Source of the DNA: an uncultured Sphingomonadaceae bacterium
GTDB taxonomy: Bacteria > Pseudomonadota > Alphaproteobacteria > Sphingomonadales > Sphingomonadaceae
Length of the DNA stretch: 64,000 nucleotides
Reading direction: 5' to 3'
NCBI GenBank assembly: GCA_947493215.1
Contig: CANLQE010000001.1
Coordinates: 1,178,001 to 1,242,000, forward strand
Positions within the stretch are counted from its first letter, which is position 1; each line of letters opens with the position of its first letter. The notes beneath the pieces are model-generated. The model worked only from the letters and a program-made list of their open reading frames with translations. It did not search any database and was not told where the DNA came from. Made by a program: the position numbers and the translations under genes. Shown piece by piece: positions 32,783 to 41,904 of this stretch.

Positions 32783-33844
32783 ATGGACAAATTTGTCTAT
32801 ACAGGACTTTCGGCTCGGGTGATTTTCGGTCGTGGTACCGCTTCAGCTTTGTTGGATGAAGTTCGTGCTCTTGGATTGAAACGCCCTCTGGTGTTGACAA
32901 CACCTCAGCAAGCTCAACAGGGCGAAGAGCTGGTATCGCAACTGGGAGCCAACTCTGCCGGGATTTTTACCGGTGCGACCATGCACACGCCTGTCACAGT
33001 GACGGAAGAGGCGCTCGCGGTATATAACGGAAATAATGCCGATGGTGTTGTGGCTATTGGCGGCGGCTCGACCATTGGCCTGGGCAAAGCCATTGCACTG
33101 AGAACCGATTGCCCGCAAATCGTATTGCCGACCACTTATGCCGGATCAGAAATGACGCCGATCATCGGACAAACGGAAAATGGCATAAAGACAACGCAAA
33201 GAACACTCGACTTATTGCCAGAAACGGTGATTTATGACGTCAATTATACAATGACCTTGCCTGCGACAATGAGTGTCACCAGCGGTATGAATGCGATCGC
33301 ACATGCAGTGGAAGCCATGTATGCCGGTGACGTTAACCCGGTCCTAAGCCTCATGGCTGAAGAGGGAATGAAAGCACTGGTTGAAGCGCTCCCGATAATT
33401 TCGCGGGCTCCAGATGACCCGAAGGCGCGGGAAAGAGCTGCCTATGGTGCTTGGCTTTGCGCGATTTGCCTTGGGTCGGGAGGCATTGCGTTTCACCACA
33501 AACTTTGTCACGTGCTGGGCGGCAGCTTTGATCTACCGCACGCTGAAACCCACACAATTATTCTCCCACATGCAATCGCTTTCAACGCTCCGTCGATCAA
33601 AGAACCGCTGGCCATTATGAAAAGGGCCGTGGGGTCAGATGATGTAGCCGGAACGCTGTATGATATTGCAAAAGAGGGCGGTGCTCCCATGAGCTTGGCT
33701 GAGTTGGGAATGGGCGAAGAAGCTATTTCCCGCGCAGCAGATATTGCGATGCAAAAGCCTTATCCAAATCCAAGAAAGCTGGAGCGCGATGCCATTGAGG
33801 CGACAATCCGCGCCGCATGGGAGGGCGCTCGTCCTACGTCATGA
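32783..33844 (+). CDS. Maleylacetate reductase (iron-alcohol dehydrogenase family)
   Basis: 353 residues from ATG 32783 behind AGGAGAGG inside the end of the previous gene. The dinucleotide site GGGSTIGLGKAIA and the region LPTTYAGSEMTPI are those of maleylacetate reductases. The His-rich metal region reads FHHKLCHVLGGSFDLPHAETH. It reduces maleylacetate to 3-oxoadipate with NAD(P)H. Its TGA overlaps the next ATG (ATGA). Confidence 0.93.
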   Translation: MDKFVYTGLSARVIFGRGTASALLDEVRALGLKRPLVLTTPQQAQQGEELVSQLGANSAGIFTGATMHTPVTVTEEALAVYNGNNADGVVAIGGGSTIGLGKAIALRTDCPQIVLPTTYAGSEMTPIIGQTENGIKTTQRTLDLLPETVIYDVNYTMTLPATMSVTSGMNAIAHAVEAMYAGDVNPVLSLMAEEGMKALVEALPIISRAPDDPKARERAAYGAWLCAICLGSGGIAFHHKLCHVLGGSFDLPHAETHTIILPHAIAFNAPSIKEPLAIMKRAVGSDDVAGTLYDIAKEGGAPMSLAELGMGEEAISRAADIAMQKPYPNPRKLERDAIEATIRAAWEGARPTS

Positions 33845-34137
33845 GCAAACCAGACGCATTCCCCTCTGAACCAACGGCCCTGCCGAAAAATTTTCGAGAC
33901 GCGTGGATGCTTCGAGCAACCGTCATTCGCGCCATCAAAGTGGCTGCGGTTGTCGGCACGCTGCTTACGGCGATTAATCAGGGGGATGTGATCCTGATGG
34001 GAGAGAGTCTGTCGATTTGGAAAGTTGGATTGACCTATCTCGTTCCCTACTCGGTATCGTCCTACTCTTCGGCAATGTTTATCGTCGATCTATCGAGGAG
34101 CATCAATGGAATACCAGATAGCGAGGTCGCATCATGA
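33841..34137 (+). CDS. NrtS-like small membrane protein
   Basis: 98 residues with two membrane spans. MLRATVIRAIKVAAVVGTLLTAINQGD and WKVGLTYLVPYSVSSYSSA match my memory of NrtS, a small nitrate/nitrite transport protein. Its place inside the maleylacetate operon, coupled by ATGA overlaps on both sides, is odd. An anion-handling role for a nitro- or chloro-aromatic pathway is a possible reading, not an established one. Confidence 0.6.
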   Translation: MSKPDAFPSEPTALPKNFRDAWMLRATVIRAIKVAAVVGTLLTAINQGDVILMGESLSIWKVGLTYLVPYSVSSYSSAMFIVDLSRSINGIPDSEVAS

Positions 34138-34655
34138 ACCGGATGACACCCGGATCAAAGGCACCTAATTTTGACGCTCAATTGCAAGATGGTTCCACCT
34201 GGTCTTTGGAAAACCAGCGACCCAAGCACTTTACTATGCTGGTGATATTCAGGCATGGAAATTGTGGCGTCTGCCAACAGTATTTGAAACAACTTGATGG
34301 ACTTATAGGACAGTTTTCCAATGCAGGTGTCGAGGTCCTAGCGGCTTCTGTGGACAATGCTGACGCTGTCGGAAAAATGATCAAGCGCCTCTCTCTGATG
34401 AATCTTAGATTTGCCTGTGATGTGCCATTGGATATGGCGCAGCAGTGGGGATTATTTGTTTCTGCAAAGCGAAAAGAAGCTGAGCCCGACCAGTTTTTTG
34501 AACCCGCCCTGTTTCTAATCGATCCGTCTGGAGTGCTCTATTATGCATCGATCCAGTCCATGCCCTTTGGCCGGTCATCTCCATCGGAAATATTGCAATG
34601 GATTCCCAAATTAATTGATAATGCCATCCCGGCACGCGGTGAGGTTAAAGTCTAA
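34134..34655 (+). CDS. Redoxin (AhpC/TSA-like) protein
   Basis: 173 residues with a thioredoxin fold: PGSKAPNFDAQLQDGSTWSLE, then the active-site region FRHGNCGVCQQYLKQL with a CxxC pair, and FLIDPSGVLYYASI. It would be a thiol peroxidase or disulfide protein that may protect against H2O2 leaked by the FAD hydroxylase; the link is inferred from position. It overlaps its left neighbour by 4 bases and its right neighbour by one. Confidence 0.75.
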   Translation: MNRMTPGSKAPNFDAQLQDGSTWSLENQRPKHFTMLVIFRHGNCGVCQQYLKQLDGLIGQFSNAGVEVLAASVDNADAVGKMIKRLSLMNLRFACDVPLDMAQQWGLFVSAKRKEAEPDQFFEPALFLIDPSGVLYYASIQSMPFGRSSPSEILQWIPKLIDNAIPARGEVKV

Positions 34656-35362
34656 TGGTTCAAAAAATTTATGACAGCCCGGAAGCAGCGCTTGATGGTA
34701 TCGTTAAGGATGGCGATTTGATCATGTGCGGCGGCTTTGGTCTTTGTGGCATGCCGGAAAGCTTAATCTACGCGCTTCAATCCACGGGCGTCAAAGACCT
34801 GACTGCGGTTTCTAATAATGCAGGTGTTGACGGCATCGGATTGGGCCGATTGCTCGAAACAGGTCAGATCAAGAAAATGATCTCGTCTTATGTTGGTAAC
34901 AACAAGATATTCGCCGAACTATATCTGTCGGGTGCCATTGAGCTGGAATTTAATCCGCAAGGCACGATGTCAGAACGCATCCGTGCAGGCGGTGCGGGCA
35001 TACCCGGGTTTTATACAAAAACCGGTGTCGGGACACAGATTGCAGAAGGCAAGAAGCATGAAATATTTGATGGAGAAACCTATATTCTTGAGCGCGGAAT
35101 ACGCGCGGACGTTTCCTTGATCCGCGCCGAAGTTGCCGATGAAGAAGGAAATCTTCTTTATCGAAAGACGGCGCGCAATTTCAATCCGATGATGGCGACC
35201 GCCGGAAAAATAACAATTGTCGAAGTGGAACAGATTGTTCCTGCGGGAGAAATTAACCCCGATGCGGTTCATACACCGGGGATCTTCGTGCAGCGTATTG
35301 TAAAATCCACGCATCCCAAACAAATTGAATTTATTACCAATCGCGATCGGGAGACTGGCTAA
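34655..35362 (+). CDS. CoA-transferase subunit A (3-oxoadipate or 3-oxoacid type)
   Basis: 235 residues. It has the glycine-rich CoA loop ([13 protein letters not shown]), [13 protein letters not shown] and [14 protein letters not shown]. Its details ([26 protein letters not shown]) resemble succinyl-CoA:3-oxoacid transferase (ScoA) more than PcaI. In this operon 3-oxoadipate, made by the reductase, is the probable substrate. Overlaps the redoxin and subunit B genes by one base each. Confidence 0.88.
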   Translation: MVQKIYDSPEAALDGIVKDGDLIMCGGFGLCGMPESLIYALQSTGVKDLTAVSNNAGVDGIGLGRLLETGQIKKMISSYVGNNKIFAELYLSGAIELEFNPQGTMSERIRAGGAGIPGFYTKTGVGTQIAEGKKHEIFDGETYILERGIRADVSLIRAEVADEEGNLLYRKTARNFNPMMATAGKITIVEVEQIVPAGEINPDAVHTPGIFVQRIVKSTHPKQIEFITNRDRETG

Positions 35363-36003
35363 TGGCTTGGTCTCGTGATGAAATGGCCATGCAGGCGGCC
35401 AAAGAACTGAAGGATGGTTTTTATGTGAATCTTGGTATTGGTATTCCGACTTTGGTCGCAAATCATATCCCCGACGACGTAAATGTAATTCTGCAATCCG
35501 AAAATGGGATGTTGGCTATGGGTGCCTTTCCCTATCCGGGGGAAGAAGATCCCGATCTCATAAATGCAGGCAAGCAAACGGTTACGGAACTTGCGCAAAC
35601 TTCATATTTTTCATCTGCTGACAGTTTTGGGATGATCCGCGGAGGTCATATCAATCTTGCAATATTGGGCGCGATGGAAGTTGCTGAAAACGGAGATTTA
35701 GCCAACTGGATGGTTCCGGGAAAAATGGTGAAAGGCATGGGTGGCGCAATGGACCTCGTCGCCGGGGTGCAGCGCGTTGTGGTCGTGATGGATCATGTTG
35801 GAAAGACTGGTGATCCAAAAATTCTTAATCGTTGTACATTGCCGCTCACCGGGCAAAAGGTCGTCGACAGAATCATAACGGATTTGGGCATCTTTGACAT
35901 TACGCAAGGACGAGTCAGGGCAGTCTCTTTGGCTCCAGAAATATCTCAGGCAGAAGTTATCGAGAAAACCGGTGCTGAAATCGACTTTGATGGCATGATT
36001 TGA
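35362..36003 (+). CDS. CoA-transferase subunit B
   Basis: 213 residues, the partner of subunit A. The catalytic Glu sits in [12 protein letters not shown], and [14 protein letters not shown] and [14 protein letters not shown] follow the family pattern. Together the subunits would activate 3-oxoadipate to 3-oxoadipyl-CoA. The thiolase needed for the last step to succinyl-CoA and acetyl-CoA is not in the window and must be encoded elsewhere. Confidence 0.9.
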   Translation: MAWSRDEMAMQAAKELKDGFYVNLGIGIPTLVANHIPDDVNVILQSENGMLAMGAFPYPGEEDPDLINAGKQTVTELAQTSYFSSADSFGMIRGGHINLAILGAMEVAENGDLANWMVPGKMVKGMGGAMDLVAGVQRVVVVMDHVGKTGDPKILNRCTLPLTGQKVVDRIITDLGIFDITQGRVRAVSLAPEISQAEVIEKTGAEIDFDGMI

Positions 36004-36013
36004 AGGACCCACG

Positions 36014-36046
36014 CTAGTTTCCGCTTTCGGGATGAAGCGGACGCTA
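36014..36046. repeat. Hairpin element copy
   Basis: TAGTTTCCGCTT and AAGCGGACGCTA pair at 10 of 12 positions around TCGGGATG, 11 bases after the stop of the last aromatic gene. It mirrors the copy at 23376-23410 at the other end of the block. Confidence 0.6.
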
Positions 36047-36153
36047 CTCAATTGTTCGCGACTGAAAGGTGGCTTCACCCGAATTGCCACATATCTAGTT
36101 AAGAGTTCCAAATGATGCAGCGGATCTGTCGCTGCCCTCATCTTGGAGTAGGC

Positions 36154-37380
36154 TCATATAAGAGATTGAAAACTTTCGGTGTCTTCTAGATATCGAGCCC
36201 ACCATTGCATCATTTCTCGTCTGGGTCCGATATACTCCGCGGCGTTGTATGCACTCCTGACATCATTGGCAGAAATATGAGCCAACTGCATTTCTATCCA
36301 GTCGGTATCAAATCGTCTCCGGCCACTTTCATCAATTTGTTCATTCAGTATGGTCGACGCTAGACCTCTGAAGCCGTGAACTGTTGCTTCCCCTTTGAAT
36401 CCCAAATCATAGAGGCGGTAAAGCATACAGTTTTCACTAATCGGCTTGGCGGGGTTTCGCTTTTGCGGAAACATCCATGGACTGTTTTCGGCATCTGATA
36501 ACTCCTCAATTTGCTCGAGAAGGGTCTCGGCCTGGGTCGGCAGGGGAACGATATGATCTCGTTGCGCCTTCATACGTTTAGCTGGAATACGCCAAAGGAG
36601 CTTGCTTGTTCCTCGGCCTTCAATCTCAGAGGCAATGAAGAAACGGGCCTCGGTCGTTCGAACCATAGTCAAAATCGTCCAACGCAATGCGAGTTTTGTT
36701 ACCGGGTCGCCGGGCTGACTTTGTAATTTTTCATAAAATTCTCCCAACCTTTCCCGCGGGAGCTGATTTTGATGCTTGACGCGCGGCTTTGCCTTCATTG
36801 CATCTTTGACATCCGGAATGGGGTTGGTTTCTGCTTGTCCTGTAACGATGGCATATTTGAAAATTCTGGAGGTGTATCCCATCACCTTGCGACCAATTTC
36901 AAGTGCACCACGTTGTTCGAGGCGTTCGATTAGGTGCAATATGTGTGCGTGTTCGATCTCAGATATTGGAACATTGCCAAATACTTCAAATGGATCCTGT
37001 TCCAATCTTCGCAAAACCCAGTGCTGATGCTCTGATTTCCAGCGTTCCGCCATTTTTGAAAGCCACTCACGGCCAACAGATTCGAAGCTGTCCGCAGCAT
37101 CTGCTCGCTTGATCGTAGAGCGGTTCAATTTGGACGGATCTTCACCGGATCTTAGAATGGCTTTTTGCTCTTCACGCCAACGACGCGCCTCGGCCAGTTT
37201 GATTTCTGGATAGCGACCATATCGTTTCTTCTTCTGTTTGCCTCCGTGGCGGTAAGCCAGATACCACGTTTTTGTTCCGGATTTGCGAACTTCGATATAC
37301 AGCCCTCCGCCGTCTGACAGCTTCCGATACGGTGCAGAAGGGGATTTGGCGTTTCTGATTGTATAATCCGTAAGAGCCAT
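36154..37380 (-). CDS. Tyrosine-family site-specific integrase (P4/DUF4102 type)
   Basis: 408 residues from ATG 37380. The N-terminal arm-binding domain (LTDYTIRNAKSPSAPYRKLSD, GLYIEV) is DUF4102-like. The catalytic domain keeps the Arg in LTMVRTTEARF, the HGFRG block, LAH and the nucleophile Tyr in AYNAAEYIG, so it looks active. It lies 159 bases from the 3' end of tRNA-Glu, the usual layout of an island integrated in a tRNA gene. The island would extend to lower coordinates. Confidence 0.92.
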   Translation of the reverse strand: MALTDYTIRNAKSPSAPYRKLSDGGGLYIEVRKSGTKTWYLAYRHGGKQKKKRYGRYPEIKLAEARRWREEQKAILRSGEDPSKLNRSTIKRADAADSFESVGREWLSKMAERWKSEHQHWVLRRLEQDPFEVFGNVPISEIEHAHILHLIERLEQRGALEIGRKVMGYTSRIFKYAIVTGQAETNPIPDVKDAMKAKPRVKHQNQLPRERLGEFYEKLQSQPGDPVTKLALRWTILTMVRTTEARFFIASEIEGRGTSKLLWRIPAKRMKAQRDHIVPLPTQAETLLEQIEELSDAENSPWMFPQKRNPAKPISENCMLYRLYDLGFKGEATVHGFRGLASTILNEQIDESGRRRFDTDWIEMQLAHISANDVRSAYNAAEYIGPRREMMQWWARYLEDTESFQSLI

Positions 37381-37538
37381 CATGTTTCCCGATTCAGAAC
37401 GGAAAGAGCCAACAAAAAGCCAACATTAATGTCAAGCTGCAATGAGATGCTATGAGAACTGTTGAGACTCTAAGTTCACGGAATTCAAGGGATTTCTAGC
37501 ACCAGCGAGAATTCATGAGATCACTTGAGACAGAGTGA

Positions 37539-37613
37539 TGGTGACCCCTACGGGAATCGAACCCGTGTTTCAGCCGTGAAAGGGCCGCGTCCTAACCGCT
37601 AGACGAAGGGGCC
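37539..37613 (-). tRNA. tRNA-Glu (UUC)
   Basis: Minus-strand cloverleaf of 75 bases with encoded CCA. The acceptor is GGCCCCT against AGGGGTC, the anticodon loop CTTTCAC gives TTC, and the T-loop reads GGTTCGATTCC. Its 3' end faces the integrase gene and is the likely attachment site. Confidence 0.95.
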
Positions 37614-37746
37614 ATACCGATGCACAAAGGCATCATTGGTCAGCGAGATTGGGCGATTAGGGCTATCGTGCGCTTTGGTCAACCCCTTTTGGGCGGTTTG
37701 CGGGGATATTATCGGATATTTCTTGCACACGATTGAACACGCAACA

Positions 37747-39513
37747 TTATTCGACCCAAGCGGCGTCTTCCAGATGGATTTCAGCGGCGGGACGGCTGCC
37801 CCAATCGTCGATTTTGGCGCGGCCTGCTATCCATAATTTGCGATTCTTTGGGGCGTGGAGCAGGGCTTGTCCCAAATCGCTTTCGGCGGCGCGAAAGGCG
37901 ATGGTTTTGATGGAACCGCCATCGTCTCCGGCGACGATCATCCGGACATGGTCTTTGCCGACAATATCGCATTTGATGATCCGTACCGGCCCAGCAGCAA
38001 TACGCGGCGCTGGCCAGCCCATGCCATAGGGACCTGCGCCATCCATAGCTTCAACAAACAGCGGGTTGACCCCTTTGGGAGATAATACCGCGTCCAGCAG
38101 TAATGCCTTTCCTGCCTGCGCTGTACCAATAGTGTCCGCCAACCGATCATTCAGAAATTCGCTGAACGCGTCAATTTTGGACGCATCGATAGTGACGCCA
38201 GCCGCCATGGCATGACCGCCACCAGCGATTAGCAGGCCCTGATCTTTAGCCGCGATTATCGCGGCGCCCAGGTCTACACCGGAAATGGAGCGTCCTGATC
38301 CTTTGCCAATGCCGTCGTCATCCTCGGCAATGATGATTGCGGGACGACCCAGTTTTTCTTTGATGCGCCCAGCGACAATACCGATGACGCCGGGGTGCCA
38401 TCCTTTGGCTGATAAAACCGCGACCGCTTGATTCTGCTGAGAAGAGCACATGGCCTCGGCTTCTTCGAGCACGTGGGCTTCGATGGCGCGGCGTTCCTCG
38501 TTAAAGTGATTCAGCTCTGCCGATATTTTTTCCGCCTCTTCTGGGTCTTGTGTGATCAGCAAACGAACACCCAGATCGGATTTACCGACCCGTCCACCCG
38601 CATTGATCCGTGGTCCCAAAGCAAAGCCGAGATCGGAACAAATCGGCGCGCGTTTCAGTCGGCTGGCGTCAATTAGGGCAGCGAGGCCGGTATTTTTGCG
38701 GCCTGCCAGTATTTTGAGTCCTTGGGCTACAAAAGCCCGGTTAAGCCCTCGTAACTGGGCAACATCAGCGACGGTACCCAGCGCGACAATGTCCAATAGT
38801 TCTAGTAATTTGGGTTCCGTGCGGTCTTTAAAAAAACCTTTGCCGCGCAAATTGCGAACAAGCGCCGCCGATAACAAAAAGGCCACTCCAACAGCAGCCA
38901 AGTGCCCGTGTTCTGCCCCGGCATCGCTTTCATCAAGACGATTGGGATTGACCATGGCGCTGGCCTTGGGCAGCTCGGCAGCGCATTTGTGGTGATCGAC
39001 GACAATCACTTCCACGCCTGCGGCATGGGCCATCTCAAGAGCTTCAAAGGCCATCGCACCGCAATCCACGGTGACGACCAGATCAGAGCCTTGCTGGCCC
39101 AGTTTGACCAACGCCTCTCCGGATGGTCCATAGCCTTCCATCAGGCGGTCAGGGATGTAGTAGCCAGCCTCCAGACCAAGGTCGCGAAGCACGCGGATGA
39201 GCAGCGCCGCACTGGTCGCGCCATCGACATCATAATCCCCGAAGACGGTAACCTGATCGCCTTTGAGAACGGCCTGCGCCAATCGCTCGGCCGCCTTATC
39301 CATATCCTGGAAAACTGAGGGATCGGGCATGAAGCTTCTGATCGTCGGGTCCTTGTTTATATCCAGCGTTTCGCGAGTGGCACCACGCGCCAGCAATAGC
39401 TGGGTGACGAGATCATCGGGCTGAAAACCGGGGTCGCGCGCGTCGGCACTGGTGCTGCGCCATTGCCACGTCTGGCCGGACAGTGATTTTGTAACATTGA
39501 GAACTGCATTCAT
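37747..39513 (-). CDS. recJ: Single-stranded-DNA exonuclease RecJ
   Basis: 588 residues from ATG 39513 (a TTG at 39549 would add 12). The DHH-family motifs are intact: FGDYDVDGATSAALL, VVTVDCG and VVDHHKC, followed by LDIVALGTVADV and the late GGGHAMAAGVTI of the DHHA1 domain. It degrades ssDNA 5' to 3' in recombination and repair. Standard length, in the conserved neighbourhood with glpX and hom. Beyond the tRNA, this is the first core gene. Confidence 0.95.
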   Translation of the reverse strand: MNAVLNVTKSLSGQTWQWRSTSADARDPGFQPDDLVTQLLLARGATRETLDINKDPTIRSFMPDPSVFQDMDKAAERLAQAVLKGDQVTVFGDYDVDGATSAALLIRVLRDLGLEAGYYIPDRLMEGYGPSGEALVKLGQQGSDLVVTVDCGAMAFEALEMAHAAGVEVIVVDHHKCAAELPKASAMVNPNRLDESDAGAEHGHLAAVGVAFLLSAALVRNLRGKGFFKDRTEPKLLELLDIVALGTVADVAQLRGLNRAFVAQGLKILAGRKNTGLAALIDASRLKRAPICSDLGFALGPRINAGGRVGKSDLGVRLLITQDPEEAEKISAELNHFNEERRAIEAHVLEEAEAMCSSQQNQAVAVLSAKGWHPGVIGIVAGRIKEKLGRPAIIIAEDDDGIGKGSGRSISGVDLGAAIIAAKDQGLLIAGGGHAMAAGVTIDASKIDAFSEFLNDRLADTIGTAQAGKALLLDAVLSPKGVNPLFVEAMDGAGPYGMGWPAPRIAAGPVRIIKCDIVGKDHVRMIVAGDDGGSIKTIAFRAAESDLGQALLHAPKNRKLWIAGRAKIDDWGSRPAAEIHLEDAAWVE

Positions 39514-39578
39514 ATCGGCAGCTATGCGCGAACCATGGTCCGCTGACAAATGCTTTGATCGCTGTTAGGGCTGGCCCC

Positions 39579-40070
39579 ATGAAAAACCTGCTCATTGTCT
39601 ATCACAGCTATACCGGCGGTACTCAGCAAATGGCAGAAGCTGCTGCTAATGCAGCGCGCGAAGAGCAAGATACCAAGACCCGATTGCTGCGCGCTGAAGA
39701 TTGCGAGCCTGCCGATATGCTGTACGCAGACGGCTATATTTTTGCTACGCCAGAAAATCTGGCGGCAATTGCGGGGGTGATGAAGGCGTTTTTTGATCGT
39801 TGTTATTATCCGCTGTTGGGTCAGATTGAAGGTCGTCCCTATGCGGCGATGATTTGTGCGGGTTCGGATGGAGAAAATGCGCGCAAACAGCTGGAGCGGA
39901 TTGCGACCGGGTGGCGGCTTAAAAAGGTGATGGATACGCCGATTATCTGCACCGATGCGCAAACCGAAGAGGCGATATTGGCGCCTAAGACGATTGGCGA
40001 GGCAGGCAAGGCGCAATGCGTTGAAATCGGAGCTACGCTGGCCGCCGGTCTCGCTATGGGCGTTTTTTGA
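39579..40070 (+). CDS. Flavodoxin/NADPH-quinone-type flavoprotein
   Basis: 163 residues from ATG 39579. The beginning LLIVYHSYTGGTQQMAEAAANAA is a classic flavodoxin FMN-phosphate loop, and YIFATPENLAAIAGVMKAFFDRCYY is the second FMN contact. It is a cytosolic FMN protein with unknown partner. Its 3' end overlaps the convergent glycosylase-like gene by 17 bases. Confidence 0.82.
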   Translation: MKNLLIVYHSYTGGTQQMAEAAANAAREEQDTKTRLLRAEDCEPADMLYADGYIFATPENLAAIAGVMKAFFDRCYYPLLGQIEGRPYAAMICAGSDGENARKQLERIATGWRLKKVMDTPIICTDAQTEEAILAPKTIGEAGKAQCVEIGATLAAGLAMGVF

Positions 40071-40653
40071 TCAATTGCGCGACACGCTTTTGGAGCACTG
40101 GGATCACATCGGCCTCAAACCACGGATTAGCCTTGAACCACCGGATATTGCGCGGACTGGGATGAGGCAAGGGCATTGCGTCCGGCCAAAATTCTTCCCA
40201 CCGCTCGACCGTTCCCGTCAGCGTTTTGGATTTGGCATCGCCGAGATGCCAGTCGAGCGCATATTGGCCGAGGATCAAGGTCAGTTCGATATGCGGCAAC
40301 CGATCCAGCAAGGGCCTGCGCCATTGCGGTGCACATTCGGCGCGGGGCGGTAGGTCACCGCCTTTACCGGTTCCGGGGAAACAAAATCCCATCGGAATGA
40401 TCGCGAAGAGCGCGGGATCGTAAAATTGATCTTCGGTTACGGCAAGCCATGTGCGCAGCCGTTTTCCACTTTGATCATCAAAGGGGCGACCTTTTTCATG
40501 GGTCTTGCTGCCGGGCGCCTGTCCGGCAATCAGGATTTTGGAAGTCGTCCCGGCTTGCAGCAAGGGAGCGGGCCCTAGCGGTAGTTTCTCGCAAATCGTG
40601 CAAGCGCGGACGTCTTTGAGCAATATATCAAGATTGCCTGCACCCTGAGCCAT
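40054..40653 (-). CDS. Uracil-DNA glycosylase family protein
   Basis: 199 residues of the COG1573-type UDG superfamily. Motif 1 is GQAPGSKTHEKGRPFDD and the C-terminal motif PHPSPRN is followed by NPWFE. The Cys set (CTIC near residue 17, MGFCFPG, AECAP) could bind an Fe-S cluster. Enzymatic specificity is not established for this subfamily. One base from the DUF900 gene, so probably co-transcribed with it. Confidence 0.88.
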   Translation of the reverse strand: MAQGAGNLDILLKDVRACTICEKLPLGPAPLLQAGTTSKILIAGQAPGSKTHEKGRPFDDQSGKRLRTWLAVTEDQFYDPALFAIIPMGFCFPGTGKGGDLPPRAECAPQWRRPLLDRLPHIELTLILGQYALDWHLGDAKSKTLTGTVERWEEFWPDAMPLPHPSPRNIRWFKANPWFEADVIPVLQKRVAQLIKKRP

Positions 40654-41901
40654 TTAATCGGAATCGCGGCGACAGATTGCCAGATGGTCCGGCTCTTCAT
40701 CTTTTGGCGGCGCCGCGAGTGCGAATACATAGGATAAATGGGTCGGTTCGCGCCCTTTCATGGCTCCGCGCTCACCGTTCACAACGGCGGCAAAATCCTT
40801 GCAAGCGACGGCGCTGCGCAGATAGTCGCCATGGCCAACGCGTCCCATGCTGACGGCGGTGGTGTCGACTATCGTAAAGCCGCTTTTTTCTGGCGGCGTG
40901 TCATATCGCGACTTGGCGGCATAGCAGCGTTCGGGCAGGCCTTTTGCTTTTAGATCTGCCGCTTTGAAGGGATCGAAACATCGCGGATGCCCCAATCGGG
41001 GATAGCCGTGTACGTCGTCGGAAAGGGACAAGGCACTGTCTTTCGCAGAAGCATAGACAGTGATCCGCCGGTCATTATTGACGCGCCGGGCGGACAATAT
41101 TTCCTCGGCAATATCGCGCTCGAAATCCTGACGGTCAATGTCGGGGGAGGCGAGGATGATGTTGGAAATGACACTGGAATCGCTATTGGGCGTGGTGCGG
41201 TCAACAAATTCGACCGCCGGAAGTACCAGCCGAGCGCCTAACGAATGGGAGACCAGCACGATTTCCTTTGTCCAGCTTTGTTGCGCCAACTTGGTCAAGA
41301 ATTTGCGAAAATTACGCTCGTCCCAATACATATTGGTCTCATCAACCGCATATTTCAGCAACTGACCTTGGGAGGGCCAGCTATATTGAACGACGGGGCC
41401 TGTAAAACCGGTCAGTCGCGCGATTTGGGCGGCATCGCGAGAGCTGGTAAAAAACGTTTCCCGGTAGCCATGGACATAAAGCAAGACGCGGCCTTCGCGG
41501 TTCCCCATAGTCTTGGACAGATCTTCCCACCATTGTATTTCGTTGGATATAGCGAGCGGGATACGGCGGCTGCCCACCTTGCCTTTTTCATTCAGCACGT
41601 CTTGCGGGGCGCCAAAGCGGCCGAAGCGCACTTTATCCGCGCGATGGTTGAGTAATTTTACGTCGCTACTGCGGCAATCGGGCAACCGGCTGGTGACGAC
41701 AAAAAATGGCTTCTCAGCGCTATCTTCGCCATTACTGACGGTTTCGCTGGCGGGTGGGTCACAGCGTTTATCGGCGACATAATCGGCGTGCCGAATATCG
41801 CCATAGTCAACGGGTGAAATACAGGCGGCAGCCAATAGTGGAAGGCCCAATATCAGCGGCTTGAAATGAACTGCCAATCGTTTGAGATCGCCGCCGACCA
41901 T
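40654..41901 (-). CDS. DUF900 alpha/beta-hydrolase lipoprotein
   Basis: 415 residues. A lipoprotein signal (LLAAAC, Cys27) precedes a DUF900-type alpha/beta-hydrolase: LLYVHGYRETFFTSSRDAAQIA gives the oxyanion region, VLVSHSLGARLVLPA the Ser nucleophile elbow, and GHGDYL a late His. The pattern VQYSWPSQGQLLKYAVDE is typical of the family. It probably acts as a lipase or esterase on the envelope; the substrate is unknown. Adjacent to glpX with a 3-base gap. Confidence 0.85.
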   Translation of the reverse strand: MVGGDLKRLAVHFKPLILGLPLLAAACISPVDYGDIRHADYVADKRCDPPASETVSNGEDSAEKPFFVVTSRLPDCRSSDVKLLNHRADKVRFGRFGAPQDVLNEKGKVGSRRIPLAISNEIQWWEDLSKTMGNREGRVLLYVHGYRETFFTSSRDAAQIARLTGFTGPVVQYSWPSQGQLLKYAVDETNMYWDERNFRKFLTKLAQQSWTKEIVLVSHSLGARLVLPAVEFVDRTTPNSDSSVISNIILASPDIDRQDFERDIAEEILSARRVNNDRRITVYASAKDSALSLSDDVHGYPRLGHPRCFDPFKAADLKAKGLPERCYAAKSRYDTPPEKSGFTIVDTTAVSMGRVGHGDYLRSAVACKDFAAVVNGERGAMKGREPTHLSYVFALAAPPKDEEPDHLAICRRDSD

Positions 41902-41904
41902 GGG

